Of a stretch of DNA of 64,000 bases, positions 7,544-16,411 are shown piece after piece. Below the pieces are notes generated by a model that ran no database searches, was not told the DNA's origin, and saw only the letters and a program-made list of their open reading frames with translations. The translations under genes were made by a program, and so were the position numbers. Source of the DNA: Microbacteriaceae bacterium VKM Ac-2854 (lineage in GTDB: Bacteria; Actinomycetota; Actinomycetes; Actinomycetales; Microbacteriaceae); assembly GCA_013205085.1 (NCBI GenBank), contig JABMLH010000002.1:375425-439424 (forward strand). The letters are read 5' to 3'. Positions within the stretch are counted from its first letter, which is position 1. Each line of letters starts with the position of its first letter.

Positions 7544-9448
7544 ATGCCCCTCAACGGCCCTGCTTCCGCGCTGCACGAGTCCGAGTCGCCGATCACGGAG
7601 CCGAACCCTCCCCGCTCTCGGCGCTGGTTCGTCACGCCCCTGGTCGAGGCCGGTCTCGCCGTCCTGACGGCGTCCATCTCGCTGGTGCTTGCGATCATCG
7701 CGCTGCGGATCAGCCCGAAGGAACTCGGCGAGCGCTGGACGACCGGCGGCGCCGACCAGGTGCTGCACTACGCCATCTTCACCAGCGCGCGCGATGTCTT
7801 CCCGTTCCTGCCGAACCCCCGGCTGGGCTTCCCCGATGCTCAGAACCTCTTCTTCGCGCCTCTGTTCGATCCGTGGTCGGCGCTCTTCGTCCGCGTGATC
7901 AGCCCGATCGTCCCGGACGGCGTCTGGGCGCTGAACGTCTACAACGTCGCATCCTTCTTCGCCGTCGGCCTCACCGGCTACCTCTTCTTCCGCGCCCTCC
8001 GCGTGCGCCGAGTGACCGCCGTCGTCTTCGGCGCGATCGTGTCGCTGTTGCCGTACCACTTCACCCAGATGGCCCAGGGTCACCCGTTCCTGGCGAACTA
8101 CTGGGCCGTGCCGCTGATCGGCGTGCTGGTGCTGATCGTCGCCGGCGGGTCTGCGGATCCGCTGGCGGGCTGGGCGGGGCGTGGGCGCACCGCGATCACG
8201 CGGACCCTCCGTCGCCTGCTGCCGATCCTCGCGCTCACGATCGCGGTGGCCTGGACGCAGTCCTACTACTTCGTCTTCGCAGCCCTGATCGTCGGCAGCG
8301 TGTGGGCGGCCCGAGTGCTGGCGGTTCTGATCGCCCGCCGACCCGTGCGCAGCCTGCTCTGGCCGACCGTGACCCTCGTCTCCCTCGGCGGCTTCACCGG
8401 CCTGCAGCTGGCCGTACTCGCGCAGAACCAGGGCGACCGCTTCGAGAAGTACTTCAACGGGCGGCTCTCGGAGGAGTCGGAGTACTACGGCGGCAAGATC
8501 ACCAACCTGCTGCTGCCCTCCCCCACCAGCGGAATCGAACTGTTCGCGAAGGCGGCGAAGGAGTACGCCGGCCGGGGGGTCGTGCTGACCTCCGAGAACC
8601 CGTCGACCGCGGTCATCGCCTCGATCGCGATGATCGTCGTTCTCGCCCTCATCGTGGTGCGCCTGGTGCTGCGCCCCGCCGCCGCGACCGCGGAGGCGAC
8701 CGAGGCGCCGCGCGGTGCTCGCCTGCTCGCCTTCGTGCAGGACGACCGCATCGGCGCCCTGCTGGTCGCGTTCTTCGTCGCCCTGCTGTTCTTCGTCGTC
8801 GCCGGTTTCGGAGCCGTGCTCGCCTACCTGGCCAGTCCCGAGATCCGAGCCTGGTCGCGGATGTCCATCGTGCTCAGCGTTCTCGCACTCGGTGTGCTCG
8901 CCGTGCTGGTCGATCGCATCGTCGTGCGGATCGCGCTGCTGCTGCCGACTCTCGCCGTCGTCTCGGCTCTGGTCGCCGTCGACCAGCTCGCCGGTATCGC
9001 CGCTGCCGTGCCGATCGGCCAGACCGACGACGGCTACATCCGCGAGTTCTCCGCAGAGGCGGAGGACGTTCTCGGCCCCGATTGCGGCGTCATCCAGCTC
9101 CCCTTGAAGGACTTCCCCGAGACCGGCAACGTCGCCGACATGGGCGACTACGACGAGGCACTGCCCTACCTCTACACCGAGGACGGAGACCTGCGTTTCA
9201 GCTACGGCGCCGTCCGGGGCACGCACAGCGCCGATCCGTGGAACGACGCGACGACGCCGTCGAGCTTCGAAGCCGAGGCCGAGAGTTCGGGTGCGTGCGC
9301 GATCCTGGTCGATCAGTACGCCTACCCCGACCCGGCCGGGTGGCGCGATCTCGTGGCCACCGTCGCGGATCCGGACGCTCCCGCCGTCACCAGCACGGAC
9401 GACCGTGAGCGCTACCTTCTCTTCACGATCGGCACGGGCACGAACTGA
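7544..9448 (+). CDS. Large polytopic membrane protein, GT-C-like (paralogue of 9538-11364)
   Basis: About 634 aa from ATG 7544; an in-frame upstream ATG at 7478 would add 22 residues. After a short cytoplasmic N-terminus there is a first membrane span, an extracytoplasmic loop with GGADQVLHYAIFTSARD, about ten further hydrophobic spans, and a soluble C-terminal domain of about 140 residues (DYDEALPYLYTEDGDLRFSYG). The topology and acidic residues after the first span resemble GT-C transferases, which use polyprenyl-phosphate sugars outside the membrane. The nearby GT2/GtrA genes would supply such donors. No named family was recognised. Confidence 0.65.
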   Translation: MPLNGPASALHESESPITEPNPPRSRRWFVTPLVEAGLAVLTASISLVLAIIALRISPKELGERWTTGGADQVLHYAIFTSARDVFPFLPNPRLGFPDAQNLFFAPLFDPWSALFVRVISPIVPDGVWALNVYNVASFFAVGLTGYLFFRALRVRRVTAVVFGAIVSLLPYHFTQMAQGHPFLANYWAVPLIGVLVLIVAGGSADPLAGWAGRGRTAITRTLRRLLPILALTIAVAWTQSYYFVFAALIVGSVWAARVLAVLIARRPVRSLLWPTVTLVSLGGFTGLQLAVLAQNQGDRFEKYFNGRLSEESEYYGGKITNLLLPSPTSGIELFAKAAKEYAGRGVVLTSENPSTAVIASIAMIVVLALIVVRLVLRPAAATAEATEAPRGARLLAFVQDDRIGALLVAFFVALLFFVVAGFGAVLAYLASPEIRAWSRMSIVLSVLALGVLAVLVDRIVVRIALLLPTLAVVSALVAVDQLAGIAAAVPIGQTDDGYIREFSAEAEDVLGPDCGVIQLPLKDFPETGNVADMGDYDEALPYLYTEDGDLRFSYGAVRGTHSADPWNDATTPSSFEAEAESSGACAILVDQYAYPDPAGWRDLVATVADPDAPAVTSTDDRERYLLFTIGTGTN

Positions 9449-9454
9449 CCGAGC

Positions 9455-9480
9455 GGCCGCCGCCCGCGACGGCGGCGGCC
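9455..9480. terminator. Bidirectional terminator-like hairpin
   Basis: Perfect 10-bp arms GGCCGCCGCC (9455-9464) and GGCGGCGGCC (9471-9480) with a 6-nt loop lie between two convergent membrane-protein genes. Confidence 0.65.
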
Positions 9481-9537
9481 ATCGATCTCTCGTCGGAGAC
9501 GGGCCCGGGCGCGGAACCCATCCGGGTGCGACGCGGC

Positions 9538-11364
9538 TCAGTCCGTCGGCACCGCGAACATCAGGAAGCGGCCGGACGACGACGACGCGATCGGCGCCAC
9601 TGCACCGGTGACGTCGGTCACGAACGGCACCCAGCCGTTGACGTCATCCGTGTAGGCCGCGGTGTCGACGTAGACGGCGCACGCGCCGGACTCCCGCACC
9701 GCCTCGCCGAACTCGTCCGGCGTGTCGGCGTCGGCCCACACATCGAATCCGTACGTGCCGGTGACGGAGCCGTAGCTCCACTCCAGCGCGCCATCCTCCG
9801 TGTAGAGGTAGGGCAGCGCCTCGTCGTAGTCGGCCATCGAACCGACCCGGCCCGTGTCCGGGAAACCCTTGATCGGCAGCTCGACCACTCCGCAGCCGTC
9901 CGGGAGCGCCGCGTCCGCAGCGGCCACGAAGTCGGGCAGCTCCGGATCCGTGCTCGGCCGCAGCGGCACCGCTGCCGCGACGCCGATCACCTGATCGAAC
10001 AGCATCAGCACGGCGACGGCGCCCGCGACGAGGTATCGCGCCGCCGCCTTCGCCGTGATCCGGTCCAGCAGCAGAGCGATGAGGCCGAGCGAGAGCAACG
10101 CGATCACGAGCGAGAGCCGCGACCAGGCGCGGATGGTGGTGGTGGCGTACACCGCGATGATCATGCCGAGGCCGGTCGTGATGTAGAAGAGGAAGCTCCA
10201 GAACACACCGGTGGCCAGCACCCGCACGCGTCCGTCGGCGAGCAACCGGCCGAAAGCCGTCGCCCGCAGCGCTCGCCCGCCGGTCATCATCACGATCGGC
10301 AGTGCGGCGAAGAGCAGGACGAAGCCGAGGGAAGCGATCATCGGCATACCGGGCGACTCAGCGGTCGGGCTGAGCGGCGACGCGGCCGTGTACATCTTCG
10401 TGAGCACGCCCACCTTGGGCACGGCCGTGCCCTCCCACGGCAGCAGCAGGGTCATCAATCGGCCGCCGAACAACTCGGATTCCACCGGTGTGCGCGCCTC
10501 GAAATACGGCGCGTAGCGCACGCCGTACCCCAGCGACAGCAACACGGCTCCCAGCCCGATGAATCCACCGAGCAGAGCCAGCACCAGGGTGGGCGGCACC
10601 AGCTCCCGCAGCGGACGGCGGCTGAGCAGGTGACCGACGGACGCGATCAACCACACCCCGCCGACCACGAGCGCACCGAAGACGAAGTAGTAGCCGCCCG
10701 TGGCGGCGACCGACGCAGCCAGAACGGCGGCCGGCAGAACCCGGCGCAGGATGCGGCGGCCTCGGGTGCGCCCTCGCCGCACGAAGCGGGCGAACGGATC
10801 CGTCTGCTCGCCCGCGACCATCAGGACCAGGACGCCGATCACCGGGATCGCCCAGTAGTTCGCTAGGAAGGCGTGGCCGGCGCCGACGCGCTGGAAGTGG
10901 TAGGGCGCCAGGCTGAACACCACCGCCATCAAAGCCGCGACCCACGGCCGCACCCGTAACGCGCGGAAGAAGCCGTAGCCGGTGAGCGCCACGCCGAAGA
11001 AGGTCAGCAGGTAGAAGAGGTTCAACAGCAGGAAGCCGTTGTGCACCACGAGGGCGAGCAGACCGACCACGAGCGCCGTGGCGACGTCGAATTGCGAACT
11101 GAAGAAGGCGTTGAAGCCGTTCGGAAAGCCCAGCGCCGCGTTATCGGCGTACGGGAACGACTGCGTCGCACTGGTGAACAGGGTGTAGTGCAGGATCTGA
11201 TCGTCGCTGCCGACCGTCCAGCGCTGAGTGATCGAGGTCGCATCGACGCGCAACGCGATGATCGCGAGCACCGTACTGACGCCGCCGGCCAGGAACGCCC
11301 AGCCGAATTCGGTGACGGAACGACGCCATCGGGACGGACTCGATGCCGGCGTATCAGTACTCAC
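9538..11364 (-). CDS. Large polytopic membrane protein, GT-C-like (paralogue of 7544-9448)
   Basis: 608 aa. It has the same plan as its convergent neighbour: first span, a loop with GSDDQILHYTLFTSA, the block GYGFFRALRVRPWV, the block AFLANYWAIPVIGVLVLMVAG, then a C-terminal extracytoplasmic domain with DYDEALPYLYTEDGALEWSYG. Its ATG overlaps the end of the upstream membrane-protein gene by 11 bp, so it is in an operon with that gene and the GT2 gene. Role inferred: transfer of a lipid-linked sugar to the surface glycan. The conserved first-loop Asp is a candidate catalytic residue. Confidence 0.65.
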   Translation of the reverse strand: MSTDTPASSPSRWRRSVTEFGWAFLAGGVSTVLAIIALRVDATSITQRWTVGSDDQILHYTLFTSATQSFPYADNAALGFPNGFNAFFSSQFDVATALVVGLLALVVHNGFLLLNLFYLLTFFGVALTGYGFFRALRVRPWVAALMAVVFSLAPYHFQRVGAGHAFLANYWAIPVIGVLVLMVAGEQTDPFARFVRRGRTRGRRILRRVLPAAVLAASVAATGGYYFVFGALVVGGVWLIASVGHLLSRRPLRELVPPTLVLALLGGFIGLGAVLLSLGYGVRYAPYFEARTPVESELFGGRLMTLLLPWEGTAVPKVGVLTKMYTAASPLSPTAESPGMPMIASLGFVLLFAALPIVMMTGGRALRATAFGRLLADGRVRVLATGVFWSFLFYITTGLGMIIAVYATTTIRAWSRLSLVIALLSLGLIALLLDRITAKAAARYLVAGAVAVLMLFDQVIGVAAAVPLRPSTDPELPDFVAAADAALPDGCGVVELPIKGFPDTGRVGSMADYDEALPYLYTEDGALEWSYGSVTGTYGFDVWADADTPDEFGEAVRESGACAVYVDTAAYTDDVNGWVPFVTDVTGAVAPIASSSSGRFLMFAVPTD

Positions 11365-13051
11365 GCTGCACCTGCGCCGCGCGCACGCTCGCTCCGACGA
11401 TGTCGTTCAGGGTGGCCTCCCCAGCGGTTCCGTCGTAATCGTAGATGTCGAAGCTCCCGCAGGCGACCACGGCGGACGGCTCGCCGAGGTGGGCGATGGC
11501 GAGCGCGGCCCAGTCGGGATCGTGGTCGGCGAGCACGTAGCGGAAGGTCTTGCCGTCGTAGTCGGCGAGGTTGTTCATCCACAGCTGAGCCGAGAAGTCG
11601 AAGTTGACCTGTTGCACGTCGATGTCTTCGGAGCCGTAGAGCTGCAGCGGGCGCGTGGTCCAGAACGAGCCGACACCGCTGAGGTCTCGAGAGTCGATCC
11701 AGGACTCCAGGCACGCCTCGTCCGCGGAGGATCGCGTCGCCTCCGCCGCCGCCGCCACCGGTGGCACGCCGACGACGAGGCCGACCACGACGGCGGCGAC
11801 CGCGGCGACACCGCTCACAACCAGACCGAGCTGCCGAATCCTCGCCGGAACCCATCGGTGCAGGCCGGCGAAGCCGCGACGCACCGTCGGGCCGCCCGCC
11901 AGCGCGATCAGGCCCAGGGTCGGGAACACCCCGAGGGCGACGAAATAGCGGGACACCTGGCTCCCCGTGATCACCTGCGCCGCAAGCAGCACAGCGGTCG
12001 AGAGCACAACGAAGCAGTACAGGAAGAGCCCCGCGTCGTCGATGTGCGCGCGCCGCTCGGGACGCACCTGGGTGAAGACGGCGACGACGACCCCCAGCAC
12101 CGCGAGCAGCAGCAGCAGCGCCACGATCAGCAGCTCGATCTTGCCCGGTCGCGTCGCCGCCACGTCGAGCACCTGCGCGAGCAGGGTCGACACGGCGGTC
12201 CCCGCCTGATCCAGGTGCAGGTAGGTGGCGGCGTCGACGGCGATGAAGCGAGCGAGCAGGCCCCTGGCGAGGTAGCCGCCCACGGCGCCGACGGCCACCG
12301 CGCCGATCAACAGCACCGAACGGCCCGGATCGAGGCGGTTCAGCAGCCAGAGGATCGCGACGGCGCCGACGAACGGAGCCACGACGTTCAGCAGGAAGAG
12401 CGGATTCGAGATGGTCGTCAGAGCACTCACGACGAAGAGCCCCAGCAGCGCGAGCACCACGACGCGACGCGACGGCGCCGCCACGTGATCGCGGCCGCGG
12501 AACCCGCCGCTCGCCTCCAGCGCCAACGCCAGACACAGCAGGCCGGCCATCAGCACACCGCCGTAGTAGGTCGTCAGCAGGTATCCGGTAGCGAACGCCC
12601 CCGTGTTCACCAGCGCCCGACCCTCGGTGGCGCAGAGGAGGAGGAAGGTCGCCGTCGCGGCGAATGCGGCGCCGACCTGCAACACCCGCGCCCGCCCGTG
12701 CAGCACGCGGGCTGCGATCCACCGCAGCAGCAGGTACAGCACCAGGGCGTTCAACACCCCGTTCACCAGCAGCGCGGCCTGAACGCTCGGCGCGACGATG
12801 CTGCTGAGGAGGTACAGCGGGATCTCGGGGAAGAGGAAGATCTGGCTGGTCATCACCCACTCGAACGGCTCGCCGGCCTGGACGGATTGCACCAGCAGGG
12901 GCAGCGCGAGCGAGTCGCCGTCGTACAGGAAGTAGCGCAGCCACTCGGTACCGAGCAGGTGCGCCAACACAACGACGCTCGCGGCCACGACGGCGACCGG
13001 GCCCCAGGATTCGCGCAGAACGGAGCGCGGGCGGAACCGGCCCGGCGTCAC
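11354..13051 (-). CDS. Polytopic membrane protein, possible GT-C glycosyltransferase
   Basis: 565 aa. GTG 13051 is chosen because its GTGA overlaps the stop of the GT2 gene; a longer upstream open frame would lie entirely over that GT2 gene. The first span is followed by YFLYDGDSLALPLLVQ, whose D-G-D sits where GT-C enzymes carry their D/E-x-D motif. About ten spans and a C-terminal domain (LYGSEDIDVQQVNFDF) follow. It is not obviously paralogous to the next gene. Coupling to a lipid-sugar GT2 supports a role in extracellular glycosyl transfer. Confidence 0.62.
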   Translation of the reverse strand: MTPGRFRPRSVLRESWGPVAVVAASVVVLAHLLGTEWLRYFLYDGDSLALPLLVQSVQAGEPFEWVMTSQIFLFPEIPLYLLSSIVAPSVQAALLVNGVLNALVLYLLLRWIAARVLHGRARVLQVGAAFAATATFLLLCATEGRALVNTGAFATGYLLTTYYGGVLMAGLLCLALALEASGGFRGRDHVAAPSRRVVVLALLGLFVVSALTTISNPLFLLNVVAPFVGAVAILWLLNRLDPGRSVLLIGAVAVGAVGGYLARGLLARFIAVDAATYLHLDQAGTAVSTLLAQVLDVAATRPGKIELLIVALLLLLAVLGVVVAVFTQVRPERRAHIDDAGLFLYCFVVLSTAVLLAAQVITGSQVSRYFVALGVFPTLGLIALAGGPTVRRGFAGLHRWVPARIRQLGLVVSGVAAVAAVVVGLVVGVPPVAAAAEATRSSADEACLESWIDSRDLSGVGSFWTTRPLQLYGSEDIDVQQVNFDFSAQLWMNNLADYDGKTFRYVLADHDPDWAALAIAHLGEPSAVVACGSFDIYDYDGTAGEATLNDIVGASVRAAQVQREY

Positions 13052-13791
13052 CGGTGCTTCCCGAACCGGATCTCGAGCACGAGGAGGAGGTTGCGCCACA
13101 GCGTGTCTCCCGGGATCTTCGACTCCCCCTCGGCACGGTCCAAGAACACGATCGGCACCTCGCGGATCCGGCGCGCGGCGCGCAGGGCCCGGTACTTCAG
13201 TTCGATCTGGAAGCCGTATCCGCTCGACGTCACGGTCTCGAAATGGACCCGGTGCAGCAGATCGGCCGTGAACAGGTTGAATCCGCCGGTGTAGTCGGTC
13301 AGCTTCCGCCCCAGGATGAGTCGCGTGTAGAGATTGCCACCGCGGCTGAGGATCTTGCGGTCCAGACTCCAGTCGGGGGTCCCGCCGCCGGGGATGTACC
13401 GCGAGGCGACCACGAAATCGGCGCCCGCCTGCGTCTCGGCGACCAGCGCGGGGATGTACTTCGGGTCGTGCGAGAAGTCGGCGTCCATCTGCAGGATCAG
13501 GTCGGGGGCATCCTCCTCGGCGAGCAGCCGCGAGATGGCCCAGATGTAGGCCGCGCCGAGTCCGTTCTTCTCCTTGCGCACCCACACACGCACGGTGAAG
13601 TCGACCCGTTCGAGTTCCACCGCGACGGCGCGCGCCGACTCCGCGGTGCCATCGGGCGAGGAGTCGTCGACTACGACCACGCCGACGCGCACGCCGGTCA
13701 TCGACGCGGTCGCCTGCTCGATGCGACGCAGCAAAGGCTCGATGTTCGCGGCTTCATCGTAGGTGGGGATCACGATGGCGAGGTGGGGCAT
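13048..13791 (-). CDS. GT2 polyprenyl-phosphate mannosyltransferase-like (DPM1 family)
   Basis: 247 aa from ATG 13791; an in-frame ATG at 13839 is an alternative. Features are HLAIVIPTYDEAANI, VVVDDSSPDGTAE, LILQMDADFSHDPKYIP (metal and acceptor site of DPM1 enzymes) and PGGGTPDWSLDRKILSRG. It should load a hexose, classically mannose, onto polyprenyl phosphate. It heads a minus-strand unit whose next two genes encode GT-C-like membrane proteins, and a GtrA gene is divergent at 14041. Together they form a second Gtr-like set. Confidence 0.9.
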   Translation of the reverse strand: MPHLAIVIPTYDEAANIEPLLRRIEQATASMTGVRVGVVVVDDSSPDGTAESARAVAVELERVDFTVRVWVRKEKNGLGAAYIWAISRLLAEEDAPDLILQMDADFSHDPKYIPALVAETQAGADFVVASRYIPGGGTPDWSLDRKILSRGGNLYTRLILGRKLTDYTGGFNLFTADLLHRVHFETVTSSGYGFQIELKYRALRAARRIREVPIVFLDRAEGESKIPGDTLWRNLLLVLEIRFGKHR

Positions 13792-14040
13792 GGAACCAAT
13801 CCGGATCGGGGCGGCCTCGGGTTGTTCGGGCGCGCGCATTACGGCGACGGCAGGGCGCAGAGAGTATATCGACGGCTCGGGCTGCGAGGCCGAGTCCTCG
13901 GCCCGGGTCCGCAACCCTGGGAACGCGGTTGTCGACATTCTCAGGGAGCACGCATGCCCGCGGCGCCCCACGTTCATCCGGCCCGGATATGGTCGGCCTC
14001 GAACCACTCCCACTAACGGAAACAGCAGAACGGACGCGAC

Positions 14041-14547
14041 GTGCGCAGGCTCCTCTCGGCACAGAAGACTCGATTCCTCGTCGCCGGATGCTTGAACACG
14101 GCCCTCGACTTCGCCATCCTGAACGCGCTGACCCTGCTGGCGGGGCTGCCCGCGCTGGTGGCGAACGTCGTCTCCGTCGTCGTCGGCATCACGATCTCGT
14201 ACCTGCTGAATCACCACTTCGTGTTCCGGCACCCGACGAAGGTCTCGTGGCGCCGGTTCGGCCAGTTCTTCCTGGTCACCGGCTTCAGTTCGCTCGTGCT
14301 GCAGAGCCTGATCATCTACGGCTTCGAGGCATTCTTCGACACCCGGTTCGGCACCTCCCTCCTCTTCCTCAGCACCACGGGCGAGAACCGCTTCCTCGCG
14401 CTGAACGTGGCGAAGGTCGCTGCCGTCTCGGTCGGGCTGGTCTGGAACTTCTGCATGTACAAGTTCGTGGTGTTCCGCCGCCCGACGGTCGAGGCGCTCG
14501 CTCAGCCGACCGCCGTCGAAGCCGCGTCGACGCCGGTGAGCCGCTGA
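14041..14547 (+). CDS. GtrA family membrane protein
   Basis: 168 aa. Four membrane spans begin with TRFLVAGCLNTALDFAILNAL, and the family signature YLLNHHFVFRHP and end motif NFCMYKFVVFRRP are present. It probably flips a polyprenyl-phosphate sugar. It starts with GTG, is divergent from the DPM1-like gene, and is followed by the rhamnosyltransferase-like GT2 gene. Confidence 0.88.
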   Translation: MRRLLSAQKTRFLVAGCLNTALDFAILNALTLLAGLPALVANVVSVVVGITISYLLNHHFVFRHPTKVSWRRFGQFFLVTGFSSLVLQSLIIYGFEAFFDTRFGTSLLFLSTTGENRFLALNVAKVAAVSVGLVWNFCMYKFVVFRRPTVEALAQPTAVEAASTPVSR

Positions 14548-14568
14548 GGCCGCTCGGCGCGAGCATGC

Positions 14569-14574
14569 TAGCCT
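14569..14574 (+). promoter_or_regulatory. -10-like box (TAGCCT)
   Basis: TAGCCT lies 64 nt before a TGGAGG ribosome-binding sequence (14638-14643). If used, the transcript starts after the ATG at 14565, which argues against that codon as the start of the next gene. Confidence 0.4.
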
Positions 14575-14663
14575 CGTCGGGTTCTGGCGACCGTCCGCGC
14601 GTACTCCGCGACCGGGCATCCGCCGCGCAACGCATCCTGGAGGCTCCCATCGCTCGACCGACG

Positions 14664-15524
14664 TTGCCCATCGCCGTGGTCATCGTCACCTACCACTCCG
14701 GTGAGGTGCTGCGCGCCTGCCTCGAGTCGATCCCGGGCGCCAGCGACGGCGACGTCACGGTCGTCGTCGTCGACAACGACACCGACGACGACTCGATCCG
14801 GTCGGTCGTTGCGGCTCACCCCGGCGTGACCCTGTACGAGACCGGCGCGAATCTCGGCTACGGCGGCGCCGTGAACTACGGCGCCGAGCGACTCGCGCCC
14901 GAGATCGAGTGGATCCTGGTCACGAACCCGGACACGGTGTTCCTCCCCGGTTCCATCGACGCCCTCTACACGGCCGCGACGTCCGACGAGCGGATCGGAT
15001 CCGTCGGGCCGCGCATCCTCGACACCGACGGCAGCATCTATCCCTCGGCGCGGGCGCTGCCGTCCCTGCGCACCGGCGTCGGTCACGCCGTCTTCGCCCA
15101 CATCTGGCCGGGCAATCCGTGGTCGGCGGCGTATCGTCGCTCCGATCAGGTGACCCGACTCGAGCACGGAACCCTGGACGCCGGCTGGCTCTCCGGCGCC
15201 TGCGTGATGGTGCGCCGCGAAGCGTTCGAGCGCATCGGCGGCTTCGACAAGCGGTACTTCATGTACTTCGAGGACGTGCAGCTGGGCGACTCGCTCGGCA
15301 GGGCCGGCTGGCAGAATCTCTACGTCGCCGACGCCGTCGTCTCGCATCTGGGCGGCCATTCGACGCGCCTCGCCTCGGCGCGGATGCGCAAGGTGCACCA
15401 CGAGAGCGCCTACACCTACATGTCGCAGAAGTACGCCGCCTGGTATCTCTGGCCCCTGCGTGCGGCGGTCAAGACCGGGCTCGGCGCCCGGCTCGTCCTG
15501 ATGCGGCTGCGACACCGCGACTGA
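14664..15524 (+). CDS. GT2 rhamnosyltransferase-like (WbbL type)
   Basis: About 286 aa from TTG 14664. The core shows IAVVIVTYHSGEVLRACL, VVVDNDTDDDSI, ETGANLGYGGAVNYG, VTNPDTVFLPGS (D-x-D site) and WLSGACVMVRREAFERIGGFD, the pattern of rhamnosyltransferases that build wall linkers on decaprenyl-PP-GlcNAc. The start is uncertain. The ATG at 14565 gives an unlike-family 33-residue extension and precedes a -10 box. The best ribosome site, at 14638-14643, points to an ATC codon at 14649. TTG 14664 gives the usual N-terminus but poor spacing. The next gene makes dTDP-rhamnose. Confidence 0.85.
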   Translation: MPIAVVIVTYHSGEVLRACLESIPGASDGDVTVVVVDNDTDDDSIRSVVAAHPGVTLYETGANLGYGGAVNYGAERLAPEIEWILVTNPDTVFLPGSIDALYTAATSDERIGSVGPRILDTDGSIYPSARALPSLRTGVGHAVFAHIWPGNPWSAAYRRSDQVTRLEHGTLDAGWLSGACVMVRREAFERIGGFDKRYFMYFEDVQLGDSLGRAGWQNLYVADAVVSHLGGHSTRLASARMRKVHHESAYTYMSQKYAAWYLWPLRAAVKTGLGARLVLMRLRHRD

Positions 15525-15556
15525 ACCGGCCCCGAGCCTTCGCCCACTCCACCAGA

Positions 15557-16411
15557 ATGGACACCGTGACCTATCTCATCACCGGAGCGAACGGCATGCT
15601 CGGAACCGACGTCCTGACCGCCTTGAGCGGCCGGGACGTCCGTGCGCTCACCCGCGCCGAGCTCGACATCACCGACCTCGACGCCGTCCGCGCCGCGGTC
15701 GCCGGCGCGACGCACGTGATCAACTGCGCGGCGTACACCGCCGTCGACGCGGCGGAGAGCGACGAGGCCACCGCGCACGCCGTCAACGCGGTCGGAGCGC
15801 GCAATCTCGCCGTCGCGACGGCCGAGATCGGGGCATCGCTGGTGCAGCCCTCCACCGACTACGTGTTCGACGGATCGGCGACCACGCCCTATGCCGAGGA
15901 TTCCGTGCGCGGGCCCATCTCCGCCTACGGACGCACGAAAGCCGACGGTGAGGTGGCCGTGCTCGAGGCCAATCCCGAGCGCGGCTACGTCGTCCGCACC
16001 GCCTGGCTCTACGGCGCCAACGGCAACAACTTCGCCAAGACCATGGTCCGCCTGGCGGGCAGCCACCCCACGCTGACCGTCGTCGACGACCAGCGCGGTC
16101 AGCCCACCACCACCGTCGACCTCGCGGAGCGGATCGTCGCGCTGCTGGATGCGGAGGCACCGGGCGGCATCTACCACGGCACCAACTCCGGCGAGACGAC
16201 GTGGTTCGGCTTCGCACGAGCCGTCTTCGAGAAGGCGGGCCTGGATCCCGAGCGGATCCGGCCGACCGACAGCGCCTCCTTCGTGCGGCCCGCCCCGCGC
16301 CCGGCGTACTCCGTGCTCGGGCACAACGGCTGGTCACGCGCCGGCCTCCCCGCGATGCGCGAGTGGAGCGAGGCGCTCGACGCCGCCGACGCCGCGGTGG
16401 TGACCCCGTGA
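15557..16411 (+). CDS. rfbD: dTDP-4-dehydrorhamnose reductase
   Basis: 284 aa, starting at ATG 15557. It has a Rossmann start (YLITGANGMLGTDVL), NCAAYTAVDAAE, STDYVFDG, PYAEDSVRGPISAYGRTKADGE with the catalytic Y-x3-K, RTAWLYGANGNNFAKTM and VDDQRGQPTTT. This is the full RfbD/RmlD signature for the last step of dTDP-L-rhamnose synthesis. No rmlA, rmlB or rmlC is in the window. It ends in a GTGA overlap with the next glycosyltransferase, so the two are co-translated. Confidence 0.93.
   Translation: MDTVTYLITGANGMLGTDVLTALSGRDVRALTRAELDITDLDAVRAAVAGATHVINCAAYTAVDAAESDEATAHAVNAVGARNLAVATAEIGASLVQPSTDYVFDGSATTPYAEDSVRGPISAYGRTKADGEVAVLEANPERGYVVRTAWLYGANGNNFAKTMVRLAGSHPTLTVVDDQRGQPTTTVDLAERIVALLDAEAPGGIYHGTNSGETTWFGFARAVFEKAGLDPERIRPTDSASFVRPAPRPAYSVLGHNGWSRAGLPAMREWSEALDAADAAVVTP

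Noticed and set aside
7082-9226. A 714-codon open frame on the minus strand
   Set aside because: It is antisense to the membrane-protein gene at 7544-9448; the product is low-complexity His/Asp/Gly/Arg sequence.
13052-13585. N-terminal extension of the membrane protein at 11354-13051
   Set aside because: The extension overlaps the well-supported GT2 gene in another frame and reads as Arg/Pro-rich noise; the GTGA overlap gives a natural start.
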